Part shown: positions 42,508 to 51,269 of the stretch, one piece after another
Position numbering within the stretch: the first letter of the stretch is position 1
Layout: every line of letters begins with the position of its first letter
Assembly (NCBI RefSeq): GCF_006715395.1
Contig: NZ_VFNC01000001.1
Location: 744,001 to 808,000, forward strand
DNA length: 64,000 nt
DNA from: Streptomyces sp. SLBN-31
GTDB lineage: Bacteria > Actinomycetota > Actinomycetes > Streptomycetales > Streptomycetaceae
Direction of reading: 5' to 3'
Position numbers and translations under genes: made by a program
Notes under the pieces: generated by a model
The model's database searches: none
What the model was told of the DNA's origin: nothing
The model's input: the letters and a program-made list of their open reading frames with translations, nothing else

Positions 42508-43826
42508 TGAACCTGGCCTCCACCACTTCGGCCGGTGCGTCCGGGCCGAATTGGGTTCTGGTGGTGGCCGCAGCACTGGTGTCGGGCCTGCTCCTGGCAG
42601 GCCCGGCCCTGCGCGGCCGCTATCCCGTTGCCGGGTGGTTGTTACTCGGCTTCCCGGTCGCCGTCTTCCGCGTCATGCGGACCTGGCGGCAGCTGATGGC
42701 CGGGTGTGGGCTCGCCGTCAGTCGGCGACCGGCGCTGATGGTCGTGTCCGGGCTCGTCGGCAATGGAGCGCCTCCGCCTCAGCCGCGGGTCCCGCGTCGC
42801 GGGCTCATACGCCCGACCTCCGGCGGCTTCGTGCTGCTGGTACGGCTGTTGCCGGGCCAGGTGCCGGAGAACTTCGTCAAGGCTGCGCCCGCCATGGCGG
42901 AGGACTGGCAGGTTCACGCGGTGCGCGTGACCTCCTGGAAGCCGGGGGTCGTGCGGATCGTCGCCTCGGCCGCTGACCCGTTGGCGGCTCCGCGGATACC
43001 GAAGCAGCGGGGTCCTGGCCATCTGCTCCGGGTGACCGTGGGCGCGCTGGAGACCGGTGCCGCGTGGGTGCTCGACCTGCGACGCGTGCCGCACTGGCTG
43101 ATCGTGGGCGCCACCCGTTCCGGCAAGTCCACGCTGATCAACGCTCTCGTCGCGGGGCTGGCTCCGCAACCCGTCGCCCTCGTCGGCATCGACTGCAAGG
43201 GCGGCATGGAACTGTCCCTCTACGAACTGCGGTTGTCCGCCCTCGCGACCAACCGTGAACAGGCAGTGCGGCTACTGGCCGCGCTCGTAGACCTGACCCT
43301 CGACCGCATGGCGGTCTGTCGCGCGGCTCGTGTGCGCAATATCTGGGGTCTGCCGGACAAGGAACGCCCGGTCCCTGTCGTCGTGATCGTCGATGAGCTG
43401 GCGGAACTGTTCCTCGTCGCGAACCGGAACGAGAAAGACGAAGCTCAGGCGGCCGGTACGGCGTTGATCCGACTTGCCCAACTCGGCGCGGCCCTCGGGG
43501 TGTTCCTCGTCGTTGCCGGCCAACGCGTCGGCTCCGACCTGGGGCCCGGTGTCACCGCCCTGCGGGCACAGCTCGGCGGCCGTGTCTGCCATCGCGTGGC
43601 CGACCCCGGTACGGCCGAAATGGCGCTCGGGGATCTGAATCCCGACGCCCTGAAAGCGGCGCAGGCCATCACCCCGGAGCAGGCCGGTACGGCCGTCCTC
43701 GCCTCCGGCGACGGCTGGGAGCGGGCCAGGTCGCACCTGATCACGGAGGCGGAGGCAGAAGCCGTCGCCGCCGAATACGCGCACCTGACTCCCGTCCTGT
43801 CCGAACTGCTCGTCGACGCACGGTGA
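42504..43826 (+). CDS. FtsK/SpoIIIE-type conjugal DNA translocase (TraSA-like)
   Basis: A 440-residue ATPase. Two hydrophobic helices lie near the N-terminus (residues about 10-55). Walker A is VGATRSGKSTL (about residues 206-216) and Walker B is PVVVIVDELAELFL. In pSAM2-like elements such a single protein moves double-stranded DNA between mycelial cells. GTG 42504 overlaps the previous stop; ATG 42507 is equally possible. All motifs are intact, so transfer may still function even if replication does not. Confidence 0.9.
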   Translation: MMNLASTTSAGASGPNWVLVVAAALVSGLLLAGPALRGRYPVAGWLLLGFPVAVFRVMRTWRQLMAGCGLAVSRRPALMVVSGLVGNGAPPPQPRVPRRGLIRPTSGGFVLLVRLLPGQVPENFVKAAPAMAEDWQVHAVRVTSWKPGVVRIVASAADPLAAPRIPKQRGPGHLLRVTVGALETGAAWVLDLRRVPHWLIVGATRSGKSTLINALVAGLAPQPVALVGIDCKGGMELSLYELRLSALATNREQAVRLLAALVDLTLDRMAVCRAARVRNIWGLPDKERPVPVVVIVDELAELFLVANRNEKDEAQAAGTALIRLAQLGAALGVFLVVAGQRVGSDLGPGVTALRAQLGGRVCHRVADPGTAEMALGDLNPDALKAAQAITPEQAGTAVLASGDGWERARSHLITEAEAEAVAAEYAHLTPVLSELLVDAR

Positions 43827-43838
43827 AAGGGGCCTGCC

Positions 43839-44033
43839 GTGCTGGTGTCCATGTCCGGCGTCCTGCTGCTGGGCCTGCTGATCTGGTTCCTGCTGCGCAT
43901 CCGGTACCTGCGGTGGGTCGACGCGCTGCTCTGCGGAGCCTTCGGCTTCCTGCTCTCCAAGACCGTGGCTGCGCCGTTCGCTCAGGCCTTCCTCGACGGC
44001 GTGAACGGATTCCTCGGCCAACTCCGCTTCTGA
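43839..44033 (+). CDS. Small two-helix membrane protein of the AICE
   Basis: A 64-residue hydrophobic protein (GTG 43839, with AAAGGGG upstream). Two helices are visible (GVLLLGLLIWFLLRIRYLRW, then ALLCGAFGFLLSKTVAAPFA). Comparable small membrane proteins follow the translocase gene in other AICEs and are presumed to help intramycelial spread. The assignment rests on position and size. Confidence 0.65.
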   Translation: MLVSMSGVLLLGLLIWFLLRIRYLRWVDALLCGAFGFLLSKTVAAPFAQAFLDGVNGFLGQLRF

Positions 44034-44065
44034 GACGACACGTTGACCCGAGAGGAGTACATCCC

Positions 44066-44356
44066 GTGTCCGCATACACCATCCGCTCCGGTGACCGCGC
44101 CGCGTTCCTGGCCGGTCTGCGAGAGCTGGTCGACTTCCTGACAGCCAACCCCGCGGTCGTCGTACCGCGCCATGCATCCGTCGCCGTGCTGGTCGACGCG
44201 TCCGACTCCGCCGGTCGACGAGAGGGAGTGGAGTCCGTCGCCGCTCCGCTCGGTGTGCCGACGGAGGACCTCGGTCAGGGCTACTTCGACGCGCGCCGCG
44301 AGTTCGGACCGATCGCGTACGTCGTCGTCGCGATTCCGCCCGAGGAGCGGCAGTGA
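44066..44356 (+). CDS. Small AICE protein of unknown function
   Basis: A 96-residue soluble protein, GTG 44066 with AGGAG ten bases upstream. It reads YTIRSGDRAAFLAGLRELVD at the start and ARREFGPIAYVVVAIPPEER at the end. I recognise no domain. It lies between the small membrane gene and the next small gene, whose GTG overlaps its stop. Confidence 0.65.
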   Translation: MSAYTIRSGDRAAFLAGLRELVDFLTANPAVVVPRHASVAVLVDASDSAGRREGVESVAAPLGVPTEDLGQGYFDARREFGPIAYVVVAIPPEERQ

Positions 44357-44721
44357 TCGCCCGTACGAAGGGCTCCCGACGGGGCGCGAAGTCGCCAAAC
44401 CCGACCCCGTCAGGAACCCACTCCATCCGCCACATGAGCAGTGAAAGGAGCACTCACACTTTGACCAGCGCGCATCATTCGCGCAAATCCCCGCTGCCCG
44501 ACTGTGAACTCAGGCAGCGCGACTCGGAGGTCTCGACCTGCGCCGGCAAGGAACAGGTCGTCCTCATCGGACTCGACGACACCGAGCAACATCTGTGCCC
44601 GGCACACGCCGCGGCGCTCTGGCTCACGGATCCGACGTTCCGCTTCAGCGCCAAGACTCGGCCCGAGGGCATCTCGGCCGTGATGGCGCATGCGTTCGGC
44701 GGTGGGGGTGGTCGCCGATGA
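44353..44721 (+). CDS. Small AICE protein, start uncertain
   Basis: Up to 122 residues. GTG 44353 overlaps the previous stop (GTGA) and has GAGGAG six bases upstream. However, the first 36 residues are low-complexity, and a TTG at 44461 with AAAGGAG upstream would give a more regular 86-residue protein (LTSAHHSRKSPLPDCELRQR). The end overlaps the initiator gene by ATGA. It contains two cysteines near DTEQHLCPAHAAALW, perhaps a small zinc site. Confidence 0.6.
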   Translation: MIARTKGSRRGAKSPNPTPSGTHSIRHMSSERSTHTLTSAHHSRKSPLPDCELRQRDSEVSTCAGKEQVVLIGLDDTEQHLCPAHAAALWLTDPTFRFSAKTRPEGISAVMAHAFGGGGGRR

Positions 44722-46093
44722 CCACGACCCTCACGAGGAACGCCGCCGCTCTGGTCGCCAGGGCATCTGAGGCGGACTTCGCGGCCTGGCGCCGGAACAT
44801 CGTCCGCCTCGGTGGCTGCAGCAACCCGATCCACCTGGTCGGTGCGGCGACCGTCTACGACACAACTACGGGCGCGGCCCTGCTCTCCTATGGGTCGGAC
44901 CTCTACGGCGGTCGCCTTCTTGTCGCATGCGGCAATCGGCGCGCGACAGTCTGCCCGGCCTGCTCGGGTCTGTACCGGGCGGACACGTATCAACTCGTCC
45001 GGGCGGGCTCGTCGGCGGCAAGAACGTCACGGAGGCGGTGAGCGCGTTCCCGCGCGTGTTCGCCACCCTCACCGCTCCCAGCTTCGGCTCAGTCCACACA
45101 CGGCCGGAACGCGACGGGCGCGTACGTGCCTGTCGTCCCCGTCGGGCGGGGGAGTCGTGTCCCCATGGCCGGCCGACTGGATGCCTTGAGCGTCACTCGA
45201 CGAACGATCTCCGTCTCGGCGAGCCGCTCTGTCCGCACTGCTACGACTACGCGGGCGCTGTCCTCTGGCACGCGTTCGCCGGTCGGCTCTGGCATCGGTT
45301 CGGTTTGGAGCTGCGGCGGGACGTTGCTCGGCGTGTTGGGGTGTCGCGAACGGAGTTCGGGGAAGTCGCCCGACTCTCGTACGCCAAGGTCGCCGAGTAC
45401 CAGCGGCGCGGTCTGGTCCACTTCCATGGCGTGATCCGCCTCGACGGACCGGAGGGGCCGGACTCACCCCCGCCGGGCTGGGCGACTGTGCCACTGCCAC
45501 TCCTGATCGATGCCGTACGGGAGGTGGCCGGTCGGGTGCGGCTGGCCGCTCCGGGCGCGGACATCGTCGGCCCGCGGGAGCTCCGCTTCGGAACGCAGGT
45601 CGACGTACGACCGGTCACCTCGTACGAGCGGGATGCGGGGGAGCGTCCTGCCTCCGCGGCGGCTGTGGCGGGCTACATCGCCAAGTACGCCACGAAGGGA
45701 GCGGAGTCCGCCGGCGCAGTGGACGGCCGGATCTACCACGTGCGGGACATGGTCATGCTGCCTGTGCGCGCACACGTGCTGCGCATGATCGGTACGTGCT
45801 GGTGGCTCGGCGGTCTGCCGGAGTTCGAGCCGCTCGGGCTGCGTCGTTGGGCCCACATGCTCGGGTACGGCGGGCACTTCTCCACCAAGTCACGCCGCTA
45901 CTCGACCACGCTGACAGCGCTCCGGCAAGCCCGTGTCGATCACCGTGCGGAGCAACAACGGACGTCGCTCGGCCTGGTCGGCGGCTCGACTGTCACGGTC
46001 GGCGAGTGGCGTTACGCGGGACGTGGCTATTCGCCCGCGGCGGCGCTCCTTGCCGCTTCCGTGCGGGAGGGCGGTGGTCTCCATGGCGCGTGA
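44718..46093 (+). pseudogene. RepSA-like rolling-circle replication initiator, single frameshift
   Basis: Two frames join into one 458-residue AICE initiator. The first ends in RADTYQLVRAGS; the second continues LVGGKNVTEAVSAFPRVFAT. Inserting one C at about 45006-45008 restores the frame exactly. The downstream frame keeps the HUH-type motif (GLVHFHGVIRLDG) and the Tyr region (AGYIAKYATKGAES). The element would replicate as a circle by this protein, so the frameshift would disable it. The site is a short GGGC run, so a sequencing error is possible. Confidence 0.82.
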
Positions 46094-46295
46094 CAGCCGC
46101 GCAAAGACGGCCGAACTGCTCACGGTCCGCCAGGTGCTCGACGAACTGGGCGGCGTCTCCCGACGAACCTTCTACCGCTGGCGGGAACTGCGACTCGCTC
46201 CGTCCTGCATACGGCTCCCCAATGGGGAGCTCCGGATTCGGCGGGACGTGCTCAACGACTGGCTGGAGGACCGGGCGGAGGGGGCTGCGTCGTGA
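46083..46295 (+). CDS. xis: Excisionase (MerR-like HTH, Xis)
   Basis: A 70-residue protein starting ATG 46083, overlapping the initiator end by 11 bases. The winged helix-turn-helix is plain (ELLTVRQVLDELGGVSRRTF, then LPNGELRIRRDVLNDWLE). Small proteins of this type direct integrase towards excision. Its stop overlaps the integrase start by GTGA, the usual AICE arrangement. Confidence 0.85.
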   Translation: MARDSRAKTAELLTVRQVLDELGGVSRRTFYRWRELRLAPSCIRLPNGELRIRRDVLNDWLEDRAEGAAS

Positions 46296-47677
46296 AGTCG
46301 TACAAGGTTTCTGTCTGGAAGATTTCCGTCAACAAGACCACCAAGAAACCGACGTACCTGGTCCGCTGGGTTGTCGACGGACAGCCGTTCAGCGAGTCGT
46401 ACAAGACCAAGACGCTGGCTGACCGCTTCCGCGCGAAGCTGGTGCGGGCGCTCGACAAGGGTGAGCCGTTCGATACGGTCACCGGTCTGCCCGACTCGCT
46501 GCGCGGGGGCAAGGCTGCCCTGTCGTTCCTCGACTTGGCGGTGAAGTACCTGGACGCACGTTGGCCGGAGGCCTCGGCCAAGCAACGGGACAGCATGACC
46601 GATGCACTGGCGACGGTCGTTCCCGTTGTGGTCAAACCGGCAAGGGGCAGGCCTGCTCCGGAGGTGCTTCGGAAGGCGTTGCGCTCGTACGTCCTGCCGG
46701 TTCCGCGCAGGGAGCGGGAGCGACCCGAGGAGATCGACGCGGCCGTGCGGTGGATCGAGAAAGCGTCGCTTCCGGTGGGGGAGCTCCAGGAGATCACCCG
46801 GGTACACGAGCTGATCGATGCGCTCGGCCGGAAGCTGGACGGTAAACCGGCTGCGACCCAGACGTACCGGCGACGGCGCGCGGTGGTGTTCAACGCCCTT
46901 GAGTACGCAGTGGAGTTGGAGCATCTTCCGTCGAATCCGTTGACGCGTGTCCGGCGCAAGCGCGGGAGACGGGCGGTGCAGGAGGTTGACCGCCGGGTGG
47001 TGGTCAACCCTCGGCAGGCTCGGGAGCTTCTGACTGCGCTCACGTACGTGGGCGGCTACGACCGGGCGAGCGGTCGGCGGCTCCGGGCGTTCTTCGGGTG
47101 CCTGTACTACGCGTCGATGCGGCCGGGGGAGGCGCTGGGGCTTCGCCATTCCGACTGCACGCTTCCGGCGTCCGGCTGGGGCCGCATCGAGCTGGCGGAG
47201 ACCCGTCCCACAGCGGGCAAAGCCTGGACTGACTCCGGCGAGGCTCACGATCGTCGCGGCCTGAAACAGCGAGCCCACGGTGAGGTGCGCATCGTGCCGA
47301 TACCGCCCCCGCTCGTGCGCCTGCTCCGTGAGCATCTGAAGGAGTTCGGCACCGCGAAGGACGGCCGGCTGTTCTCCAGCGAGCGGGGCAACGTGATCGC
47401 CGCATCGTCGTACTCCCGCGCGTGGAAGCAGGCTCGTGAACTGGCGCTCGTCCCCGACCAGGCCTCCTCGGTCCTGGCCTTCCGGCCGTACGACCTCCGT
47501 CACGCGGGCGTTTCCCAGTGGCTCAACTCCGGCGTCCCGGCCCCGGAAGTCGCTGCCCGCGCCGGCCACTCGGTCGACGTCCTTCTGAAGATCTACGCCA
47601 AGTGCATCGACGGCCAGGAGGAGGAGATGAACGACCGAATCATGCAGGGCCTGGGGGAGGAGGATTCCACGGACTGA
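46292..47677 (+). CDS. int: Tyrosine-recombinase integrase
   Basis: A 461-residue integrase. The C-terminal catalytic domain has Arg (YASMRPGEALGLRHSD), the H-x-x-R-type box (RPYDLRHAGVSQWL), a G-H motif (ARAGHSVDVLL) and the nucleophile Tyr (LKIYAKC). The N-terminal part includes SAM-like core-binding helices. It lies about 840 bases from the right tRNA-Arg fragment, as AICE integrases normally do, so the 42-bp core is its likely crossover region. Motifs are complete; integration or excision activity is plausible. Confidence 0.92.
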   Translation: MKSYKVSVWKISVNKTTKKPTYLVRWVVDGQPFSESYKTKTLADRFRAKLVRALDKGEPFDTVTGLPDSLRGGKAALSFLDLAVKYLDARWPEASAKQRDSMTDALATVVPVVVKPARGRPAPEVLRKALRSYVLPVPRRERERPEEIDAAVRWIEKASLPVGELQEITRVHELIDALGRKLDGKPAATQTYRRRRAVVFNALEYAVELEHLPSNPLTRVRRKRGRRAVQEVDRRVVVNPRQARELLTALTYVGGYDRASGRRLRAFFGCLYYASMRPGEALGLRHSDCTLPASGWGRIELAETRPTAGKAWTDSGEAHDRRGLKQRAHGEVRIVPIPPPLVRLLREHLKEFGTAKDGRLFSSERGNVIAASSYSRAWKQARELALVPDQASSVLAFRPYDLRHAGVSQWLNSGVPAPEVAARAGHSVDVLLKIYAKCIDGQEEEMNDRIMQGLGEEDSTD

Positions 47678-47788
47678 ACCCCATGACCCACTGCCGGTAG
47701 CCTCGGGCCGCTTCTGGTCCGGGGCTCTGGTCTGTCTATGTGCCTGCACGCGATTGCCTGTGATCACCGGCTGGTTAAGCTTCCGGGC

Positions 47789-48310
47789 ATGGCGAACGAT
47801 CTCGGCTACACGTGCTCATGCTGCGGGGAGTACCACGCAGAAGTTCCGATGGGCTACTCGACCGTGGCTCCTGATGTCTGGGATCAGAGTTTTGCGGACG
47901 ATCCCGACAGCATGCTGTCCTCCGATCAGTGCATCATCAAGGGCCAGCATTACTTCATCAAGGGCCTGATCGAGATACCGGTGATCGGCAGTGAAGCCTC
48001 TTTCTCCTGGGGCGTCTGGGTCTCCTTAAGCCCAGACAACTTCGCCCGAGCCCTCGAAGTGTGGAACACCCCCGATCGCGAGACTGAGAAGCCGTACTTC
48101 GGCTGGCTGACAACCGAGCTGAGTCTGTATTCGCCCAGCACGCTCAACCTGAAGACGAACGCTCACACTCGTCCGCTGGGCCAGCGCCCCTTGATCGAGC
48201 TGGAACCTACAGACCATCCGCTCGCCGTCGAGCAGCGGACTGGTATCACCCGGGATCGCGTGCGCGAGATCGCAGAGGCCGTCCTGCACCCCAAGGTCGA
48301 CAACGGCTGA
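47789..48310 (+). CDS. DUF2199-domain protein
   Basis: A 173-residue protein. The N-terminus (YTCSCCGEYHAEVPMGYSTV) carries the Cys pair typical of DUF2199, and the middle (HYFIKGLIEIPVIGSEASFS, then WGVWVSLS) matches the family. ATG 47789 has no strong ribosome-binding site; an upstream ATG at 47738 exists. The function is unknown. It lies between the integrase and the right attachment copy, a usual place for cargo. Confidence 0.8.
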   Translation: MANDLGYTCSCCGEYHAEVPMGYSTVAPDVWDQSFADDPDSMLSSDQCIIKGQHYFIKGLIEIPVIGSEASFSWGVWVSLSPDNFARALEVWNTPDRETEKPYFGWLTTELSLYSPSTLNLKTNAHTRPLGQRPLIELEPTDHPLAVEQRTGITRDRVREIAEAVLHPKVDNG

Positions 48311-48461
48311 TCCGACCGGTCCACAGGTAGTCCACACGGCTTCGCTGCGAGGTGCGAAGAACGCCCTCTGACCTGCCGTGAAGTCCCTCAAGATCAAGAC
48401 GCTATTACAGCGTGATCACTGTCAGACGGCTGCTTGCGACGGCATCCGCCTGCATACACGC

Positions 48462-48561
48462 GAAGACCCCGCACTCAGCGAATGCGCTGATGGCGGGGTC
48501 TTTAGGCACCTCATTCAAGGTGCCCCCGGCAGGATTCGAACCTGCGCACACGGCTCCGGAG
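48462..48561 (-). repeat. Attachment site, middle: second tRNA-Arg(CCG) 3' fragment plus terminator
   Basis: Bases 48520-48561 equal 21709-21750 exactly. The 58 bases before them align without gaps to 21651-21708, with the same terminator arms (48464-48472, 48493-48501) but a different loop. The sequence at 48562 and above does not supply the tRNA 5' half. Interpreted as the junction between tandem elements 1 and 2. Confidence 0.85.
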
Positions 48562-48865
48562 GGCCTGTCACTTCGACGGCAACCTGCTGGGCAGAGGCAC
48601 GGCTGAGGCCGATTGTGCCGCGTCTGTCCACGGATGGTCCACGAGGCGGCGACGTTCGTAGTCGATCCACGTCCGCACTCGGTGATCTTGTCCTGTGTCC
48701 TTCGTCTGCCGGACGGGGTGCCACGCGGCACCTACCGAGACGTAACTTGTGACGGGTCATCAACTACACCGTGAGAGTCGCTAGACTGCGGTAACGATGC
48801 CGTGCTGGAGCCTCGCCCCGGGCAACGCCCCAGCTACGTCAGCCAATTGAACGAGGTGGCCCTTG
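48562..48865. other. Left end of element 2, no gene seen
   Basis: No gene is supported. GAGGTGG (48853-48859) is the ribosome-binding site of the following gene. No clear promoter hexamers were found. Confidence 0.5.
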
Positions 48866-49480
48866 GTGAGCGCCGCGAATGAGAGCGAGCTCGAGAATGA
48901 AATCACTCGTGCGTTGGCTGACTTTCGGGAGGGTCTGAAGAGACATAGCGCTCCTCTCGGCATAGTCCGCGAGTTCATTACGCATGGACCTTGTGTAGCT
49001 ATCGACCGACCAACACATGCGGCATTGCGCGAGACGGTTGCGAGTGCCCTCGGCGTCCACCCTAATCGAGACGTGTACACAGTAGGGTCTGCGAAATTAG
49101 GGTTCAGTATCAAGCCGAAGGCTCGTTACCGGCCTTTTGGTGACACCTCAGATGTGGATATCGCTGTGGTTTCACCTGAAATTTACGCTGATCTTTGGCG
49201 TGAAGTTCGTGCGTTCAAGTCAGAACGTGGAATTTGGAAACCCGAGCAAGAGGACCGATTCAAGCTTCGCCACTTCTGGGGATCAATTCACCTCTCCGAC
49301 ATTCCTCGATCGCCGCTCATCCCAACTCAAAAGAAGCTATGGGAGCTCGGGAGATCCCTCCAACGAAGTAGAGCTGCTGGGCCGTACAGGGTCACCTTTG
49401 CTGTTTGGAGCGAGATGGAGTCTCTAGAGACCTACCAGTGTCGTGCAGTGGCGGCATGTCAGGAGAGTAACCGACTGTGA
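48866..49480 (+). CDS. Nucleotidyltransferase-fold protein, first gene of a three-gene operon
   Basis: A 204-residue protein from GTG 48866, six bases after GAGGTGG. It has the nucleotidyltransferase signature Gly-Ser (YTVGSAKLGFSIKP, about residues 72-85) and an Asp pair (FGDTSDVDIAVVSPE), as in CBASS, MNT and other polymerase-beta-like enzymes. The C-terminal part is helical and unassigned. Base composition is lower in GC than its surroundings, and it has a TTA codon. The end overlaps the DUF262 gene by GTGA. A role in defence is suggested by fold and context only. Confidence 0.7.
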   Translation: MSAANESELENEITRALADFREGLKRHSAPLGIVREFITHGPCVAIDRPTHAALRETVASALGVHPNRDVYTVGSAKLGFSIKPKARYRPFGDTSDVDIAVVSPEIYADLWREVRAFKSERGIWKPEQEDRFKLRHFWGSIHLSDIPRSPLIPTQKKLWELGRSLQRSRAAGPYRVTFAVWSEMESLETYQCRAVAACQESNRL

Positions 49481-50499
49481 AGACGACTGCTACAAACAAG
49501 AAGATTCGCCAGCTCCTGACGGAAATCAGCGACGGAAGCCTGATTCTCCAGCCGGAATTCCAACGGCGGCTTGTATGGACCCATAAGCACAAGCAAGAGT
49601 TCATTCGGACCGTCCTCGAAGGGCTTCCATTTCCAGAGATCTTCTTGTGTGATGGCGACGTTAACCTGAAAACCGGTCAAGGGAACCAGCAAGTTGTTGA
49701 CGGTCAGCAACGACTGACGACGCTGCACCAGTATTTCACTGCTTCCATGGATTTGGTGCTCGGCTCGCTTGCACCGTACGAAGACCTTGAGGACGACTCG
49801 AAGCTTGCCTTTCTGAACTATGACGTTGTCGTTCGAGATCTCGGGGAATTGACGAACGCCGAGGTTCGCGATGTATTCACTCGAATGAATTCCACTAACT
49901 ATGGACTCAATGCGATGGAGGTTAATAATGCTCGCTTTGACGGTGCACTTAAGCGCACTGCACAGGAAGTGAGTGAGTGGACTTTCTTTGATGACCATCG
50001 AGTCTTTAACGCTGTCGATATTCGCAGGATGAACGATATTAGGTGGTGTCTGACCCTAATTATCACCCTTGCCTCCGGATATTTCAGCAGAGATGTCGAA
50101 CACGAAGCCTACCTTGAGCAATACAATGACGAATTTCCGGAATCGGACGATGTCAAGACGAAACTGGAAGCAGTGGCTGACTTGATCGAGAATCTGGGAA
50201 TCGTCAGCACGAGTCGGATGTGGCAAAAGAACGACCTTTTCACGCTCATGGTAGAACTTTCAAATCTCGATCCGAAGAAATGTAATGACGCGGCTGGTCT
50301 TGGCGAGAGCCTAGCCACTTTTTATGCGGAGGTTGACGGGATCTCGGAAGGCGCAGAGCCAACGGTCTTTAAGGACGAGGCTGAGCAGTATCGAGTTGAC
50401 GTTATTTCCGGCACGAACGAGCGGGCTCGTAGGATTAGGCGAGGGGATATCATCCGAGATATTTCTGCACCATACTTTGAGTCGCCTGCTGAAAGCTGA
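49477..50499 (+). CDS. DUF262 (GmrS/ParB-like NTPase) protein
   Basis: A 340-residue protein. The N-terminal DUF262 domain is clear: ILQPEFQRRLVWTHKHKQEF then IRTVLEGLPFPEIFL, and the key VVDGQQRLTTLHQYF motif. DUF262 is the ParB-like nucleotide-hydrolysing half of GmrSD type IV restriction enzymes; the HNH nuclease half (DUF1524) is absent here. Instead the gene is coupled to a nucleotidyltransferase upstream and an unknown gene downstream. GTG 49477 overlaps the previous stop. Lower GC than the host. Confidence 0.85.
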   Translation: MKTTATNKKIRQLLTEISDGSLILQPEFQRRLVWTHKHKQEFIRTVLEGLPFPEIFLCDGDVNLKTGQGNQQVVDGQQRLTTLHQYFTASMDLVLGSLAPYEDLEDDSKLAFLNYDVVVRDLGELTNAEVRDVFTRMNSTNYGLNAMEVNNARFDGALKRTAQEVSEWTFFDDHRVFNAVDIRRMNDIRWCLTLIITLASGYFSRDVEHEAYLEQYNDEFPESDDVKTKLEAVADLIENLGIVSTSRMWQKNDLFTLMVELSNLDPKKCNDAAGLGESLATFYAEVDGISEGAEPTVFKDEAEQYRVDVISGTNERARRIRRGDIIRDISAPYFESPAES

Positions 50500-50555
50500 G
50501 TAAATGCGGCTAACCAGTGGTGTGACCGCCGGTGTCACTCATGGAGGATGTCAAA

Positions 50556-51251
50556 ATGTCACCCGCGCCACCGCTGAGCGTCCGTGGCTTCATCGCACCT
50601 GGCAATCCAGAGTGTTTGGCCTGCGGAGCTATACATCCGGTTTGGCCTAATGCTGAAATGTATCCGCCCCTTGGTGAAATGGGCTCGAACCCCTACACAC
50701 CTGGGTTGGTGCTGCGCGTCCTCGCCGCAGCAGGCGATGGTTCACCCAAATGCAACACAACTTTGCTCCTTGCTCCCGTTCAGGCATACAGAGCAGTACT
50801 CGAGCGCGATGGCACGAGCGAACGAAAGCGGCGTAAAGACCAACGACAGCGTATACGGCGGCGTCAACCGCTGTTGCATGAGGAGCTTTTTTACGCCTTC
50901 AATAGTCTCACCCTGTGGTGGGCCATGCGGATCGGGAACCATACGGGCGAGTCGTATCTCGGAGACACCATTTTGAATCGTGTCGTCTACCCAGCGAATG
51001 CCCTCATTGCGGATGTACCCGAGGACCTCGCAATGCTGGCGGGTGCTGTTTTTCACGTCGCCCTCAAGTCCACTCCACCTCTTAGCGATGGCGCCATAGT
51101 GGAAAGCCTCTTGCGTGAGAGCGTGCAGTTGGAGGCTCTGGCGGAGCGGGGCCGTCCACTCGATGTGTACGCAGGTATGCATGGCATGTTGCTGACCGCT
51201 GCTTCCTACACGATTTACGCCTGTGCTCTTGCCGCTCAGCTAGACAGCTGA
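50556..51251 (+). CDS. Unknown protein, third gene of the nucleotidyltransferase-DUF262 operon
   Basis: A 231-residue protein from ATG 50556, nine bases after GGAGG; an in-frame GTG at 50532 is an alternative. A C-x-x-C knuckle lies near the N-terminus (GNPECLACGAIHPVW); the middle is basic (ERKRRKDQRQRIRRRQP); the C-terminal half is helical (LAMLAGAVFHVALKSTPPLS). I recognise no family. The position 56 bases after DUF262 and similar base composition tie it to that operon. Confidence 0.65.
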   Translation: MSPAPPLSVRGFIAPGNPECLACGAIHPVWPNAEMYPPLGEMGSNPYTPGLVLRVLAAAGDGSPKCNTTLLLAPVQAYRAVLERDGTSERKRRKDQRQRIRRRQPLLHEELFYAFNSLTLWWAMRIGNHTGESYLGDTILNRVVYPANALIADVPEDLAMLAGAVFHVALKSTPPLSDGAIVESLLRESVQLEALAERGRPLDVYAGMHGMLLTAASYTIYACALAAQLDS

Positions 51252-51269
51252 CCCCATACCTCGGTCGCC

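Larger units (their letters stand above)
21709..48561. mobile_element. AICE-type integrative element 1 (about 26.9 kb), with older debris inside
   Basis: It is bounded by identical 42-bp tRNA-Arg 3' fragments. The right third (41217-47677) has the standard AICE backbone: GntR repressor, SCO3933-type protein, FtsK-like translocase, small transfer genes, RepSA-like initiator, excisionase and integrase, with the integrase next to the right attachment copy. The left two thirds are cargo and remnants. The initiator is frameshifted, so autonomous replication is doubtful unless the shift is a sequencing error. Confidence 0.75.
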
